64,000 nt of DNA, from positions 124,001 to 188,000 of the forward strand of contig JAXMHH010000007.1 of assembly GCA_046346845.1 (NCBI GenBank), given 5' to 3'. Under the pieces are notes generated by a model. The model saw only the letters and a program-made list of their open reading frames with translations. It was not told where the DNA came from and ran no database searches. A program made the position numbers and the translations under genes. Below, piece by piece: positions 7,982 to 16,554 of the stretch (position 1 is the first letter of the stretch; every line of letters begins with the position of its first letter). This stretch comes from DSSB01 sp046346845 (GTDB lineage: Bacteria > UBA10199 > DSSB01).

Positions 7982-9937
7982 TTACTTGAGCTCTTTGATC
8001 GAACCGCCCTCGACGGTCAGCAGGTAAGGTTCGACGTCGGCCTCGCGTTCGGGCAAGAAGGAGCGCAGTCCGGTCACACCGCGATAGCCGCGCATCCCGC
8101 CCACGGAGGCCTGCACCTCGTTGGTGTTGCCGCCCTTGCGGTTCTGCAGGGCCTGGCCGACGAAACGGACGATATCGTAGCCCATGGCCTCGAGGGTCGA
8201 GGGCGAGACGCCATAGGCGCTGGAGTACTCGGAGACGAACTCCTTCACCTGGGGATTGTCAGAATCCTTGAAATAGATGTCGAGGAAGACCGAATGATCC
8301 AGCAGGCCGCCGGATTTGGCGGCGAGGCTGGGGTCGTTCCAGGCGTTGGTGCCCAAGAGCAGGAGGTTCTCGATGCCGGCGTTCTTGAGCCCCGGCACGA
8401 TCTTTAGCACCGCGGCGTAGGAGTCGGGAATGAACAGCGAGTCAAAGCCGAGCGGCGCCGTCGGCGAAGTCTTGGCGACGCTGAACTTCAGCTGCCGCAG
8501 CTCGTCCCCGACGTTGTTGGTCGAGGCATAGCCCTGGGAGGCCGTGACCTCGGCGCCGTACTTGGGCGCCATGTCCTTCATGGCGGCCATCAGGGTCTTG
8601 CCGTAATTCGAGTTGGGATAGAGCACCGCGATCATCTTCTTATTGTTCTTTTTGGTGGCCTGGTTCAGCAGCGCGCGGACCTGCTCCTCGGGGGTCAGGC
8701 TGAAGCGGAAGATGCGCGGCCCGATCTGCGGGATGCCCTCCTTCTGGGCGAGGCTGATCATCACCGCGCCCAGTTCGTCCGCCCGCTTGGCCGCCGCCTG
8801 GGCCGAGCCCGAGGAGAGCGGCCCGATGATCACCGAGACCTTCTCCTGATTGACCAATTCTTCCACCGCCTTTACCGCCAGGGCGGCGTCGCCCTGGTCG
8901 TCACGAGTGACGATCTGGACGTTGTTGACGCCGTTGCAAGGCGACTTGACGCTCGCCGCGCACTCCATGCCCTTGAGGGTGTTGGCGCCGTAGACCTCGT
9001 ATTTGCCGCTGAGCGGCAGGATCACCCCGATCTTATAGACCTTGCCGGCCGGGCCCTTCGGCTCCTTCCCGGGCTTCACCCCCAGCTTGGCGACGACCGG
9101 CTCGGCCTCCTTGCTGAGGGGATGGTCGGGGAAGCGCCCCGTCAGGCGGCCCAAGTATTTCTTCGCGAGCTTCTGATCCCCGCCGTTGTAATAGGACATG
9201 CCCAATTTGTAGTCGATATAGGGCTCGCTCGCCTTCGCCTTGTAATTGGACAGCCGGGGGTCGAGCTGGTTGATCGCAGCCGGCTTCGTGGCCCAGGCCT
9301 TGAGCCCGCTGACGACTTCTTGGCGGAGGGGCGCTTCGCTTCCGTACTTCTGCTGGATGGCGGAATCGCCGAGGTTCTCATAGCTGTCGAGCAGGACCGC
9401 GTCGTAAAAACCCTTCTGCTCGGCGGAGGCGCCGCTCTTGTCGATCGCCGCCAGGGCCAGGCCGCCCAGCTTGATGCGGTCGTTCTCGGCCAGCTCGGCG
9501 GGATCGGTCTTGTCGAAATACTCCAGGGTGCGCGAATAGTTGCCCAGGCGGAATTGGCTGATCCCCGCCTTGACCCGGGCCCGGGAGGCCACGCCGGGGT
9601 CGGGCGTCTTCCCGATCAAACGATCGAAGGTCGCGGTCGCACCCTCGTAGTCCTTGCGCAGCATCTGGATCTGGCCGACGCGGTACTGGGCGCTGTCGGT
9701 CAGCTCGTTATAGGGATACCTCTGGATGAAGGCGTTGTAGGCGCTCTCGGCCTGGGGATAGCGCTGCGCCTTGAAATCGTTTTCGGCGAGGGCGTACTCG
9801 GAACGCATCTCGGCGGTGACCGCATTGGGATATTTCACCTTGGCCCCGCCGCCTTTCAACATGGCGCAACCGAAAGAGGCGAGGAGCAGGGTCAGCAAGA
9901 GGGGGAGACGAAGGGTGAGAGAGAGACGTTGTCGCAT
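7982..9937 (-). CDS. LpoA-like lipoprotein: TPR plus periplasmic ligand-binding domain
   Basis: This is a lipoprotein of 651 residues, counting from the ATG at 9937, which has AGGGA at a good distance; a longer reading from 9988 would overlap dnaJ. The signal peptide is Arg-rich then Leu-rich and ends in a lipobox with Cys24. Residues ~40-290 form TPR/BamD-like repeats. Residues ~300-640 form a type-I periplasmic-binding fold of the branched-chain amino-acid receptor kind (IGVILPLSGKYEVYG; SVIIGPLSSGSAQAAA). This order is that of LpoA, the outer-membrane activator of penicillin-binding protein 1A, which is the most likely role. An extracytoplasmic sensor is the alternative. Confidence 0.8.
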   Translation of the reverse strand: MRQRLSLTLRLPLLLTLLLASFGCAMLKGGGAKVKYPNAVTAEMRSEYALAENDFKAQRYPQAESAYNAFIQRYPYNELTDSAQYRVGQIQMLRKDYEGATATFDRLIGKTPDPGVASRARVKAGISQFRLGNYSRTLEYFDKTDPAELAENDRIKLGGLALAAIDKSGASAEQKGFYDAVLLDSYENLGDSAIQQKYGSEAPLRQEVVSGLKAWATKPAAINQLDPRLSNYKAKASEPYIDYKLGMSYYNGGDQKLAKKYLGRLTGRFPDHPLSKEAEPVVAKLGVKPGKEPKGPAGKVYKIGVILPLSGKYEVYGANTLKGMECAASVKSPCNGVNNVQIVTRDDQGDAALAVKAVEELVNQEKVSVIIGPLSSGSAQAAAKRADELGAVMISLAQKEGIPQIGPRIFRFSLTPEEQVRALLNQATKKNNKKMIAVLYPNSNYGKTLMAAMKDMAPKYGAEVTASQGYASTNNVGDELRQLKFSVAKTSPTAPLGFDSLFIPDSYAAVLKIVPGLKNAGIENLLLLGTNAWNDPSLAAKSGGLLDHSVFLDIYFKDSDNPQVKEFVSEYSSAYGVSPSTLEAMGYDIVRFVGQALQNRKGGNTNEVQASVGGMRGYRGVTGLRSFLPEREADVEPYLLTVEGGSIKELK

Positions 9938-9957
9938 CACGGGATCCCTTTTTCGGA

Positions 9958-11007
9958 TTACCAAAACAGCTGCTTGATTTTTTGCCACCAGCCCGGCTGC
10001 TCCGTTCCTTGTTCCCCCCGAATGCGGCGGAGCAAGAGCCGGTCTTTTTCGTTGAGCGCGGCTGGTATTCTGACGTTGATTTTCACGAATTGATCGCCCC
10101 CCAGCCCCAGGCCCTTGATGCGGAACACTTGGCCGGATTGCGTGCCGGGCGGCAGTCGGAGCGCCGTCGTGCCGCCCAGGGTGGGAACCATGACCTCCGC
10201 GCCCAGAGCGGCTTCGCTCATTTCGACGCTGGTCTCACATATAATGTCCTTGCCGTCAAAGGAAAACCGGGGGTGGCGCCGCAGCCGGACCAGCACCTGC
10301 AGGTCTCCGCGCCGACCGGGTGCGAGCTCATGCCCCTCGCCCGGCAGGGTGACGGTGAATCCGTCGGTGACCCGGGGCGGAAGCGGGACCTTGAGCTTCG
10401 CCTCTTGGAGCAAATAGCCCCGCGCCCGGCAACGCAGGCATCCCTTGGCGCTGAGAAATCCCCGGCCGTTGCACTTGGGACATTCCCGGCGCTCGGCCGT
10501 TTCCCCGGGACCGCTGACGCTGCCGGCGCCGAAGCAGTACGTGCAGGTGAAGACCTTCGCCCCCTCTTCCACACCGTTGCCGCGACAGGAGGGGCAAAGC
10601 TCCTCCCGCTCGACGAGGAGGGAAAAAGTGCCGCCCGCGAAGGCCTCCTCGAGACTCAGCGACAATTCCCGCCGGAAGGGGGCCCGATCCCGCAGCGAGC
10701 CGGGATGATCGATGTCGAAGAGCGTCTTCAGGATATCCTGGGCGTAGTCGCCGGTCATCTTGGCCGCGGCGGAGGGCCCCTGCAGGGCCCGCAGGGCTTC
10801 GAGGTTGCCGGTCAAGTAGGAATAGGCCTCGACAGTCTCCTTGAACCTCTCCTCGGCCCAGGGGTTGTGCGGATTGCGGTCGGGGTGGAACTGAAACGCC
10901 AGCTCTTTGAAGGCCTTCTTGACCTCCTCGCGCGTCGCGCCGGGCTTCAGCCCCAGGGTCGCGAAATAATTTTTTTGGGAATCGGCCAAGCTCTCCCGCC
11001 TTTTCAC
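9958..11007 (-). CDS. dnaJ: DnaJ-family co-chaperone lacking the G/F linker
   Basis: This is an Hsp40 co-chaperone. The J domain (residues ~12-70) has the HPD motif at 41-43. The zinc domain has four CxxC units (C138/141, C155/158, C176/179, C190/193), followed by a normal substrate-binding domain. Between J domain and zinc domain there is no Gly/Phe-rich linker; instead a ~60-residue charged segment is present. The start codon is GTG. It follows grpE by 49 bases in the order hrcA-grpE-dnaJ, and dnaK is absent from the window. It could be the main DnaJ or a CbpA-like specialised paralogue. Confidence 0.9.
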   Translation of the reverse strand: MKRRESLADSQKNYFATLGLKPGATREEVKKAFKELAFQFHPDRNPHNPWAEERFKETVEAYSYLTGNLEALRALQGPSAAAKMTGDYAQDILKTLFDIDHPGSLRDRAPFRRELSLSLEEAFAGGTFSLLVEREELCPSCRGNGVEEGAKVFTCTYCFGAGSVSGPGETAERRECPKCNGRGFLSAKGCLRCRARGYLLQEAKLKVPLPPRVTDGFTVTLPGEGHELAPGRRGDLQVLVRLRRHPRFSFDGKDIICETSVEMSEAALGAEVMVPTLGGTTALRLPPGTQSGQVFRIKGLGLGGDQFVKINVRIPAALNEKDRLLLRRIRGEQGTEQPGWWQKIKQLFW

Positions 11008-11056
11008 TCGCTTTGGACAGGCCTATTGCGGAACCCGATGGGTTGCGAAACGTCTC

Positions 11057-11689
11057 TCACGACTTGGATTCCGGCGGCTTGGCCACGGTCACCAAGGAGG
11101 GACGAATCAGCCGGCCGTGCATCTTGTAACCCCGCCGGTACTCATTGACCACGGTATGAGGCTCGTGTTCCTCGGATTCATGATGGGCCATCGCCTCGTG
11201 GTGGTGGGGATCGAAGGGCAGGCCGACCGAGTCGACGGGGGTGACGCCGAAATTTTCCAAGACCCGCAGGAACTGGCGGAGGACGAGCTCCACGCCCGCG
11301 ACGATCGCCTTCTTGTCGGAAGTCTCGGCGTGGGCCAGGGCCTGCTCGAGGCCGTCCAAGATCGGCAGCAGCTCCTTCACGAATTTCTCGTTCCCGTATT
11401 GGAGCGCCTCTTCCTTTTCCTTGGCGATGCGCTTGCGAAAATTGTCGAACTCCGCGTACTGGCGGACGAACTTCTCGTTCGCCTCCTTCGCCTTGGCCTC
11501 GGCCTCCTCCAATGCGGACTGGACCTTGTGCAGTTCCGACTCCAGCTCGGCGAGCTTCGCCTGGTATCGGTCCTCGAGGCCTGGGCTCAGGCCGCCCTGA
11601 TCCTGGCTGTGCGCCAGGCGCTCCTCGGCGTCTTTCTTCGCCTTGATGACATTTTTCAGTTGCTCGACTTTGTCGTTGGACATGCTCAT
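11057..11689 (-). CDS. grpE: Nucleotide exchange factor GrpE
   Basis: GrpE releases ADP from DnaK. The 210 residues show a long N-terminal coiled coil (about 20-100) with the family segment YAEFDNFRKRIAKEKEEA. A C-terminal beta domain follows, ending in VVNEYRRGYKMHGRLIRPSLVTVA. Its ATG overlaps the hrcA stop (ATGA), showing translational coupling. It is followed by dnaJ. Confidence 0.97.
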   Translation of the reverse strand: MSMSNDKVEQLKNVIKAKKDAEERLAHSQDQGGLSPGLEDRYQAKLAELESELHKVQSALEEAEAKAKEANEKFVRQYAEFDNFRKRIAKEKEEALQYGNEKFVKELLPILDGLEQALAHAETSDKKAIVAGVELVLRQFLRVLENFGVTPVDSVGLPFDPHHHEAMAHHESEEHEPHTVVNEYRRGYKMHGRLIRPSLVTVAKPPESKS

Positions 11690-12723
11690 CCCTTCAATAT
11701 GTCTCCGAGCGACCGCGCGGTGAACTCCACCATCGGGATCAACTTGGAATAATCCATCCGGGTGGGCCCGATCACCCCCAGGCTGCCCAAGGGCTTGGCC
11801 TCGCCGCCGTAATTCGCCACGATCACGCTGCAGTCCTCCAGGCTGGACAGGCGCGACTCGCTGCCCACGAAGATCTGCACGCCGGGCGCCTTGTGGGCCC
11901 GATCGAGGAACTCGACCAGCCGGTGTTTCTCTTCCAAGGCCGCAAGGATCTCTCGGATCTTGTTCAAGTTGGAAAATTCCTGGGTAAAGAGGAAATTCTT
12001 CTCGCCCTCGATAAACAGGCCCTCCGAATCGGCCGAGACCACCTCTTGGGAAAGCACCAGGGCCTGCTTCAGGAGACGGTCGAGGGCGTCCTGCTGGCGG
12101 GCCATCTCGGTCAGGATGCGCTGCTTAGCCTCGCTCAGGTTGAGCCCGCCCAGGAAGGAGTTGAGGTAGTTGTTCATCCGCACCAAGTCGGCGCGGCTGA
12201 GACTCTCCTCGACCTCGAAGAGGCGGTTTTGGACCACGCCCTGCTCGGTCACCAGGATCGCCAGAATTTTCGATTCGCGCAGCGGCAGGAACTCGATGTG
12301 CTTGAGCCGGGCCACCTCGCGCTTCGGCGCGAGGATCACCCCGACGTGCTGCGACAGCCCCGACAGCATGCGGCTGGCGTTTTGCAGTATCGAGACGGTG
12401 TCGGTGCCCTCCTGGATGGATTGCCGGATCTGGCTCTTGACCTCTTCCTCAAGGGGCTCCACCTTCAGCAGGCAGTCGATGTAGAAGCGCAGGCCCTTCT
12501 CGGTGGGCACGCGCCCCGCGGAGGTATGCGGCTGCTCCAGATAACCCTCGGCCTCCAGATCGCCCATGACGTTGCGGATGGTCGCGGAGCTCAGGCCAAA
12601 ATCGCCCCCCCGGGACAGGGTGCCCGAGCCGACGGGCGCCGCCGTCTGGATATAGCTCTCGACCAGGGCCTGCAGGATCTGGCTCTCGCGGGGATCAAGG
12701 GGATTTTGCGGTTCCACTGCCAT
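11686..12723 (-). CDS. hrcA: Heat-inducible transcription repressor HrcA
   Basis: HrcA represses class I heat-shock genes by binding the CIRCE operator. The 345 residues begin with a winged helix (ILQALVESYIQTAAPVGS, then LSSATIRNVMGDLEAEGYL) followed by the GAF-like HrcA domain. It is the first gene of hrcA-grpE-dnaJ. I looked for the CIRCE inverted repeat (TTAGCACTC-N9-GAGTGCTAA) in the 32 bases before it and in the hemW upstream region and did not find it. Autoregulation through CIRCE is therefore not supported here; the operator may be elsewhere, for example at dnaK. Confidence 0.96.
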   Translation of the reverse strand: MAVEPQNPLDPRESQILQALVESYIQTAAPVGSGTLSRGGDFGLSSATIRNVMGDLEAEGYLEQPHTSAGRVPTEKGLRFYIDCLLKVEPLEEEVKSQIRQSIQEGTDTVSILQNASRMLSGLSQHVGVILAPKREVARLKHIEFLPLRESKILAILVTEQGVVQNRLFEVEESLSRADLVRMNNYLNSFLGGLNLSEAKQRILTEMARQQDALDRLLKQALVLSQEVVSADSEGLFIEGEKNFLFTQEFSNLNKIREILAALEEKHRLVEFLDRAHKAPGVQIFVGSESRLSSLEDCSVIVANYGGEAKPLGSLGVIGPTRMDYSKLIPMVEFTARSLGDILKG

Positions 12724-12755
12724 CGCCTAAGAGTTAACGATCCTGTCTTCCGGTG

Positions 12756-13976
12756 TCAATGGAGGGATGGGGGCAAAAATTCTTGAAGGATTTCGTTGCT
12801 TAATAACAGTCCCTCGGGGGTGAACCGGCAGCCCTCGCCGTCGCTCTCGACCAGGCCCCGCTCCCCGCCCCGTTCCAAGACTCGCCGAAAGGCGGGGGGG
12901 AAGGCCGCGGAAAACTTTGCCTCAAAATCCTGAAAGCGAATCCCCCGGCTCTTGCGCAGGCCCATCATCATGAATTCCGCCATGGCCGCGTCGCGGGAGA
13001 CCGCCTCGACCTCGACCCCGCGCCAATCCCCGACCGAGGCCTGGTAGGCGGAAAGCCCGCGCGGGTTCGTCAAGCGAAGCCCGTAGAGGCCCTGCTGGGG
13101 GGAAATCCCCAAGCTGCGCAAGGTCTCGCCCTCCAACTCCTCGGCCCGGAGGAAGGATACGGCGCCCGCCCCTATCCCCACAAAGCTGTCGTAGTCCCAG
13201 TAGTGCAGGTTATGCAGCGACTCCTGGCCTGGCCCGGCGTAATTGCTGATCTCGTAGGGATGCAGGCCGCGACCCCGGAGATAGCCCTCGATGAGCCCCC
13301 GCATGGCGAGGACCTCCTCGGTCTGGGGGAGCGGAAGCCGCCCTTGCAAATAGCGGTCGTAAAAGGGGGTGCCCTCCTCCACGATCAACTCGTAGGCCGA
13401 GAGGTGACGCAGGGGAAAGCGCGCCAAACCCTCAAGAGTTGAGGCCACCTGGGCCAAGGTCTGGCGGGGCAGACCGTACATGAGATCGGCGCTGATCCGC
13501 TCGAAGCCCGCCGCGAAGGCCCATTCCAGGGCCTGCAAGGCGTCCTCGGCGTCATGGGCGCGGGCCAAGTCGCCCAAGAGGCCGGCGTCGAGGGTCTGGA
13601 CACCGATCGAGAGCCGATTGCAACCCGCCTCCCGGAAGCCCCGCATCTTATCCGGTTGGGCGGTCTTGGGGTTGAGCTCCAGGGTAGTCTCCGTCCCGGG
13701 CACCAGTTCGGCCAGCTGGGGCAAGGCCCTTAGCACCGCATGGATGCTCTCCGGATGAAACAAGGAGGGGGTCCCGCCGCCGAAAAACACCGTGGCGATG
13801 CCCTCGCGCAGGCCCGGAGCCAGGGCCCCTGCCCAGCGACCGAGCTCCCCGAGCAGGGCGGCCAGGTATTCGGCCTCGGGCAGGGGGGCCCTCCCCATGC
13901 CCAGGGAGTTAAAATCGCAATAATGGCACTTGCTGACGCAAAAGGGGATATGGCTGTACAAGGAAAAACGGCCCAT
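12756..13976 (-). CDS. hemW: HemW-like radical SAM heme chaperone
   Basis: This protein is of the family often labelled oxygen-independent coproporphyrinogen oxidase. The radical-SAM cysteines C13-x3-C17-x2-C20 are followed by D-F. True HemN has another Cys there, so this is HemW, a heme-binding protein that delivers heme to respiratory enzymes. The GGGTPS motif near residue 67 is present. The 406 residues fit the family. It lies 32 bases upstream of hrcA on the same strand. The gap to the divergent parA is 131 bases and should hold both promoters. Confidence 0.92.
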   Translation of the reverse strand: MGRFSLYSHIPFCVSKCHYCDFNSLGMGRAPLPEAEYLAALLGELGRWAGALAPGLREGIATVFFGGGTPSLFHPESIHAVLRALPQLAELVPGTETTLELNPKTAQPDKMRGFREAGCNRLSIGVQTLDAGLLGDLARAHDAEDALQALEWAFAAGFERISADLMYGLPRQTLAQVASTLEGLARFPLRHLSAYELIVEEGTPFYDRYLQGRLPLPQTEEVLAMRGLIEGYLRGRGLHPYEISNYAGPGQESLHNLHYWDYDSFVGIGAGAVSFLRAEELEGETLRSLGISPQQGLYGLRLTNPRGLSAYQASVGDWRGVEVEAVSRDAAMAEFMMMGLRKSRGIRFQDFEAKFSAAFPPAFRRVLERGGERGLVESDGEGCRFTPEGLLLSNEILQEFLPPSLH

Positions 13977-14107
13977 GACGCTCCATGTCGTCGAATTTAA
14001 TCAGGTCTTTGCAAAAATGCCCCTTGCATAAATGGGGTCCCTGCTCTATCTAGCGGTCAAATCCCCAAGGCTCGGGTCTTCTTCATTACAAATTTCTCGT
14101 TTCAGCG

Positions 14108-15019
14108 ATGTCCTTACTGACCGATAAAATAAAATCCCTTTTGACGATCGAGACTTCCCAGGTCTTGACGCAGGAAAAAGGCAAGAAGCGGGCCGTCGTC
14201 ATCGCCATCTGCTCACAAAAAGGCGGAGTCGGCAAGACCACCACTGCGGTCAACCTCAGCACCGCCGTCGCCAAATTTCACGGCAAACGCGTCCTGGTCA
14301 TCGATCTCGATCCGCAAGGCCACGTCGAAAAATCCTTGGGCGCCCTCATCCCCGAGGGGGTCGAATACTCGCCGATGTCGACCATCCTTTCCAGCAAGAA
14401 GGGAAACGTGATGGACGGGGTGATCCCCACCGAGCTGGATAATTTTTTCATCACTCCCGGAGACAAGACCCTCTACGAGACGGAGAGCCTGCTCGCCACC
14501 AAGATCGGCAAGGAGTATATCCTGGCCGAGGCGATGAAGGTGGCCCGCAGCCAATTCGATTACATCTTCTTCGATTGCCCGCCCAACCTCGGCAACCTCA
14601 CCCTCAACGCCTTGGTCGCCAGCGACTATTGCCTGGTGCCCTGCGAGATGAGCGTCTTGGCCTTTGAGGGCGTCAACGACTTGGTCGAGACCCTCGAGAC
14701 CGTCAATGAGCGGCTCAACCCCAGGCTGAAGATCCTAGGCGTCCTGTTCACCCGGGTCGACGGCCGCAACGTGAACATGAACCAGATCATCGAGGGCAAC
14801 ATCAAGAATTACTTCCGCGGCAAGGTCTTCAAGACCCAGATCGCGATCAACACGGCCCTCAACAAGTCGCAGCTGGAAGGCCTGCCGGTCTTCGACAATT
14901 ATCCCTCCAGCTCGGGGTCGCAAAACTACCAAGAGCTCGCCGACGAGCTGCTCAAAAAGCTCAAGCGACAAAACCTACCCCACGGCTCCGGGCAGCTCAG
15001 CCAGGCCGCCAGCGGCTAA
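14108..15019 (+). CDS. ParA/Soj-family ATPase
   Basis: This is a deviant-Walker ATPase of 303 residues. The Walker A motif is K38-GGVGK43-T, with signature lysine Lys38. Walker A' is VLVIDLDPQG (D66, D68) and Walker B is FFDCPPNLG. Such proteins position chromosomes, plasmids or large protein complexes using dynamic nucleoid binding. No parB, minE or parS-like gene neighbours it, so a main chromosome-partition role is unlikely, and an orphan ParA for cargo positioning is more plausible. The N-terminal ~28 residues before the ATPase are Lys-rich. It is divergent from hemW and 100 bases before a secreted beta-helix gene. Confidence 0.88.
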   Translation: MSLLTDKIKSLLTIETSQVLTQEKGKKRAVVIAICSQKGGVGKTTTAVNLSTAVAKFHGKRVLVIDLDPQGHVEKSLGALIPEGVEYSPMSTILSSKKGNVMDGVIPTELDNFFITPGDKTLYETESLLATKIGKEYILAEAMKVARSQFDYIFFDCPPNLGNLTLNALVASDYCLVPCEMSVLAFEGVNDLVETLETVNERLNPRLKILGVLFTRVDGRNVNMNQIIEGNIKNYFRGKVFKTQIAINTALNKSQLEGLPVFDNYPSSSGSQNYQELADELLKKLKRQNLPHGSGQLSQAASG

Positions 15020-15119
15020 CCGAGTCGAAATCCTCGCTAAAAATACTTTGATTTCAACGAATTAAGGTCTAGAGAGCCTTAGCAACTTTCACCGTTTTTG
15101 GCCGAGACTGTTTTTAGCG

Positions 15120-16481
15120 ATGCGGCAAGCCAGCTTATTAAAATTATTGGCTTTTTTCTTAGGGCTCTCCCTGAGCCCCTCCTTGGCCCGCGCCCAATCC
15201 CAGAATTATTTCACCCAATTCTTCAATGAGAAGGTCCTCACGGTCAGCCGGGAGGGAGACGGCATCTTCCCGGGCACCCTTCGGGCGGCCCTGATCCAGG
15301 CCAGCGGGATCCGTTCGCAAAACCCCTTCACCTTGGTGCGGATCGCCTTTGACCCCTCCGTAAAGCGGGTGCGCATCACCAAGGGCGCCCTCCCCGAGGT
15401 CTCCGGCTCGCTGACGACGATCGACTGCCAGACCCCCCAGGGGCGGGTCTTGATCGAAGGCGTCCAAGAGAACACCGAGGGCATCGACCCCAATGAAGAG
15501 ATTGCCGGCTTGAAGCTGACCAGCAACGGCAATGCGGTCCGCAACTGCCATATCACGGGGTTTCGCGGCCCGGGCCTATTGATTCGCGGCAACCGCAATA
15601 CCGTCGAATACAACACCATCGGCTACCACAAGGCCGTGCCCGAAACCGCGGTCGAGGCCTCGGCGCTCTTCGAAGAACCCAAGACCAACCAGGGGTCGGG
15701 GGTCTTCCTGGGCGACGGTTCCAGCGAGAACCTCGTGCAGAACAACGAGATCGTCGGCAATGCCTTTAACGGGGTGGAGCTCAGCGGCGGCGTCGGCACC
15801 GGTAACAAGATCGTCTACAACATGTTCGCGAAAAACAGCGGTCGGCCCATCAAGGCGGCGCCCAGCGCCAACGCCTCCCGCCAGCCGCAGATCACCAAGA
15901 TCGTCCAACAGGGCGACCTCTACCTGATCAGCGGCATCGCGGAGGCCCGCGCCAGCCTCCAGATCTATACCCTCGGCAAGGAGGACGGCGAGATCGGCAT
16001 GATCGTGGTGCCCGATACCCAGTTGCCCCAAGAGACTTTCACCGTCGCCACCAAGAGCAAGGGTTTCGTCCCCAACCAGACGAAGATCGTCGCCTTGCTC
16101 CAAGGCGTGGGCCGCAACAGCAGCGAGTTCAGCAACCCCATCACAATTCCGGGACCGAACGCCACGGTGATCGGCACGCCCGAGACGGAGGGCGCCGCAC
16201 CCAAAATCGAGGTGCAACCCGCTCCCAAGGAAGAGCCGGCGCACGAGGGCGAAGGCGAAGCCGGCGGCGCTGAGCCCGCCAATGCCGAAGGCGGCAAGGC
16301 TCCGGCCTCGGCTGCGACGAATTCCAACTCCTCCGCCCCTGCCGGCAAACCCGCGGTCGCCGACAAGGCCAACGAGCCCGAGACGGTGATCAACCTCAAC
16401 GGCGCGGGCGAGCCCGGCCATGAACCCGACGGCGGAGGGCTCTCCGAGAAGAGCGCCAAGGTCAGCTCCCTGGGGATCTAA
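15120..16481 (+). CDS. Secreted parallel beta-helix protein
   Basis: This 453-residue exported protein has a signal peptide (~residues 1-25, cleavage after ARA). An N-terminal segment resembles the start of polymorphic-outer-membrane/pectate-lyase-like helices (GTLRAALIQASG). Right-handed beta-helix turns follow to about residue 240 (NAVRNCHITG, RNTVEYNTIGY, NLVQNNEIVGNAFNGV). A beta domain runs to ~350, and an Ala/Glu/Gly/Pro-rich low-complexity end is likely disordered. I see no catalytic triad or anchor. It follows the ParA gene by 100 bases on the same strand; joint transcription is possible but the link is unproven. It is convergent with kce. Confidence 0.75.
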   Translation: MRQASLLKLLAFFLGLSLSPSLARAQSQNYFTQFFNEKVLTVSREGDGIFPGTLRAALIQASGIRSQNPFTLVRIAFDPSVKRVRITKGALPEVSGSLTTIDCQTPQGRVLIEGVQENTEGIDPNEEIAGLKLTSNGNAVRNCHITGFRGPGLLIRGNRNTVEYNTIGYHKAVPETAVEASALFEEPKTNQGSGVFLGDGSSENLVQNNEIVGNAFNGVELSGGVGTGNKIVYNMFAKNSGRPIKAAPSANASRQPQITKIVQQGDLYLISGIAEARASLQIYTLGKEDGEIGMIVVPDTQLPQETFTVATKSKGFVPNQTKIVALLQGVGRNSSEFSNPITIPGPNATVIGTPETEGAAPKIEVQPAPKEEPAHEGEGEAGGAEPANAEGGKAPASAATNSNSSAPAGKPAVADKANEPETVINLNGAGEPGHEPDGGGLSEKSAKVSSLGI

Positions 16482-16515
16482 AGCCACTTAAAATTTCGCG
16501 TTAATTCCATTCCCT

Positions 16516-16554
16516 GGCTTGGCCCAAGCACCGGTGGTCTTTCAACAGCCTGTT
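16516..16554 (-). repeat. Truncated copy of a dispersed inverted-repeat element
   Basis: Read on the minus strand, this 39-base stretch (AACAGGCTGTTGAAA, then CACCGGTG, then TTGGGCCAAGCC) matches the left half of the elements near 54457 and 63697. The right half, with the inverted arm, is missing. It lies between two convergent genes and supplies the TAA stop of kce at its outer edge. Confidence 0.8.

Noticed and set aside
13977..14107. CIRCE operator for the heat-shock run
   Set aside because: There is no TTAGCACTC/GAGTGCTAA pair here or before hrcA.
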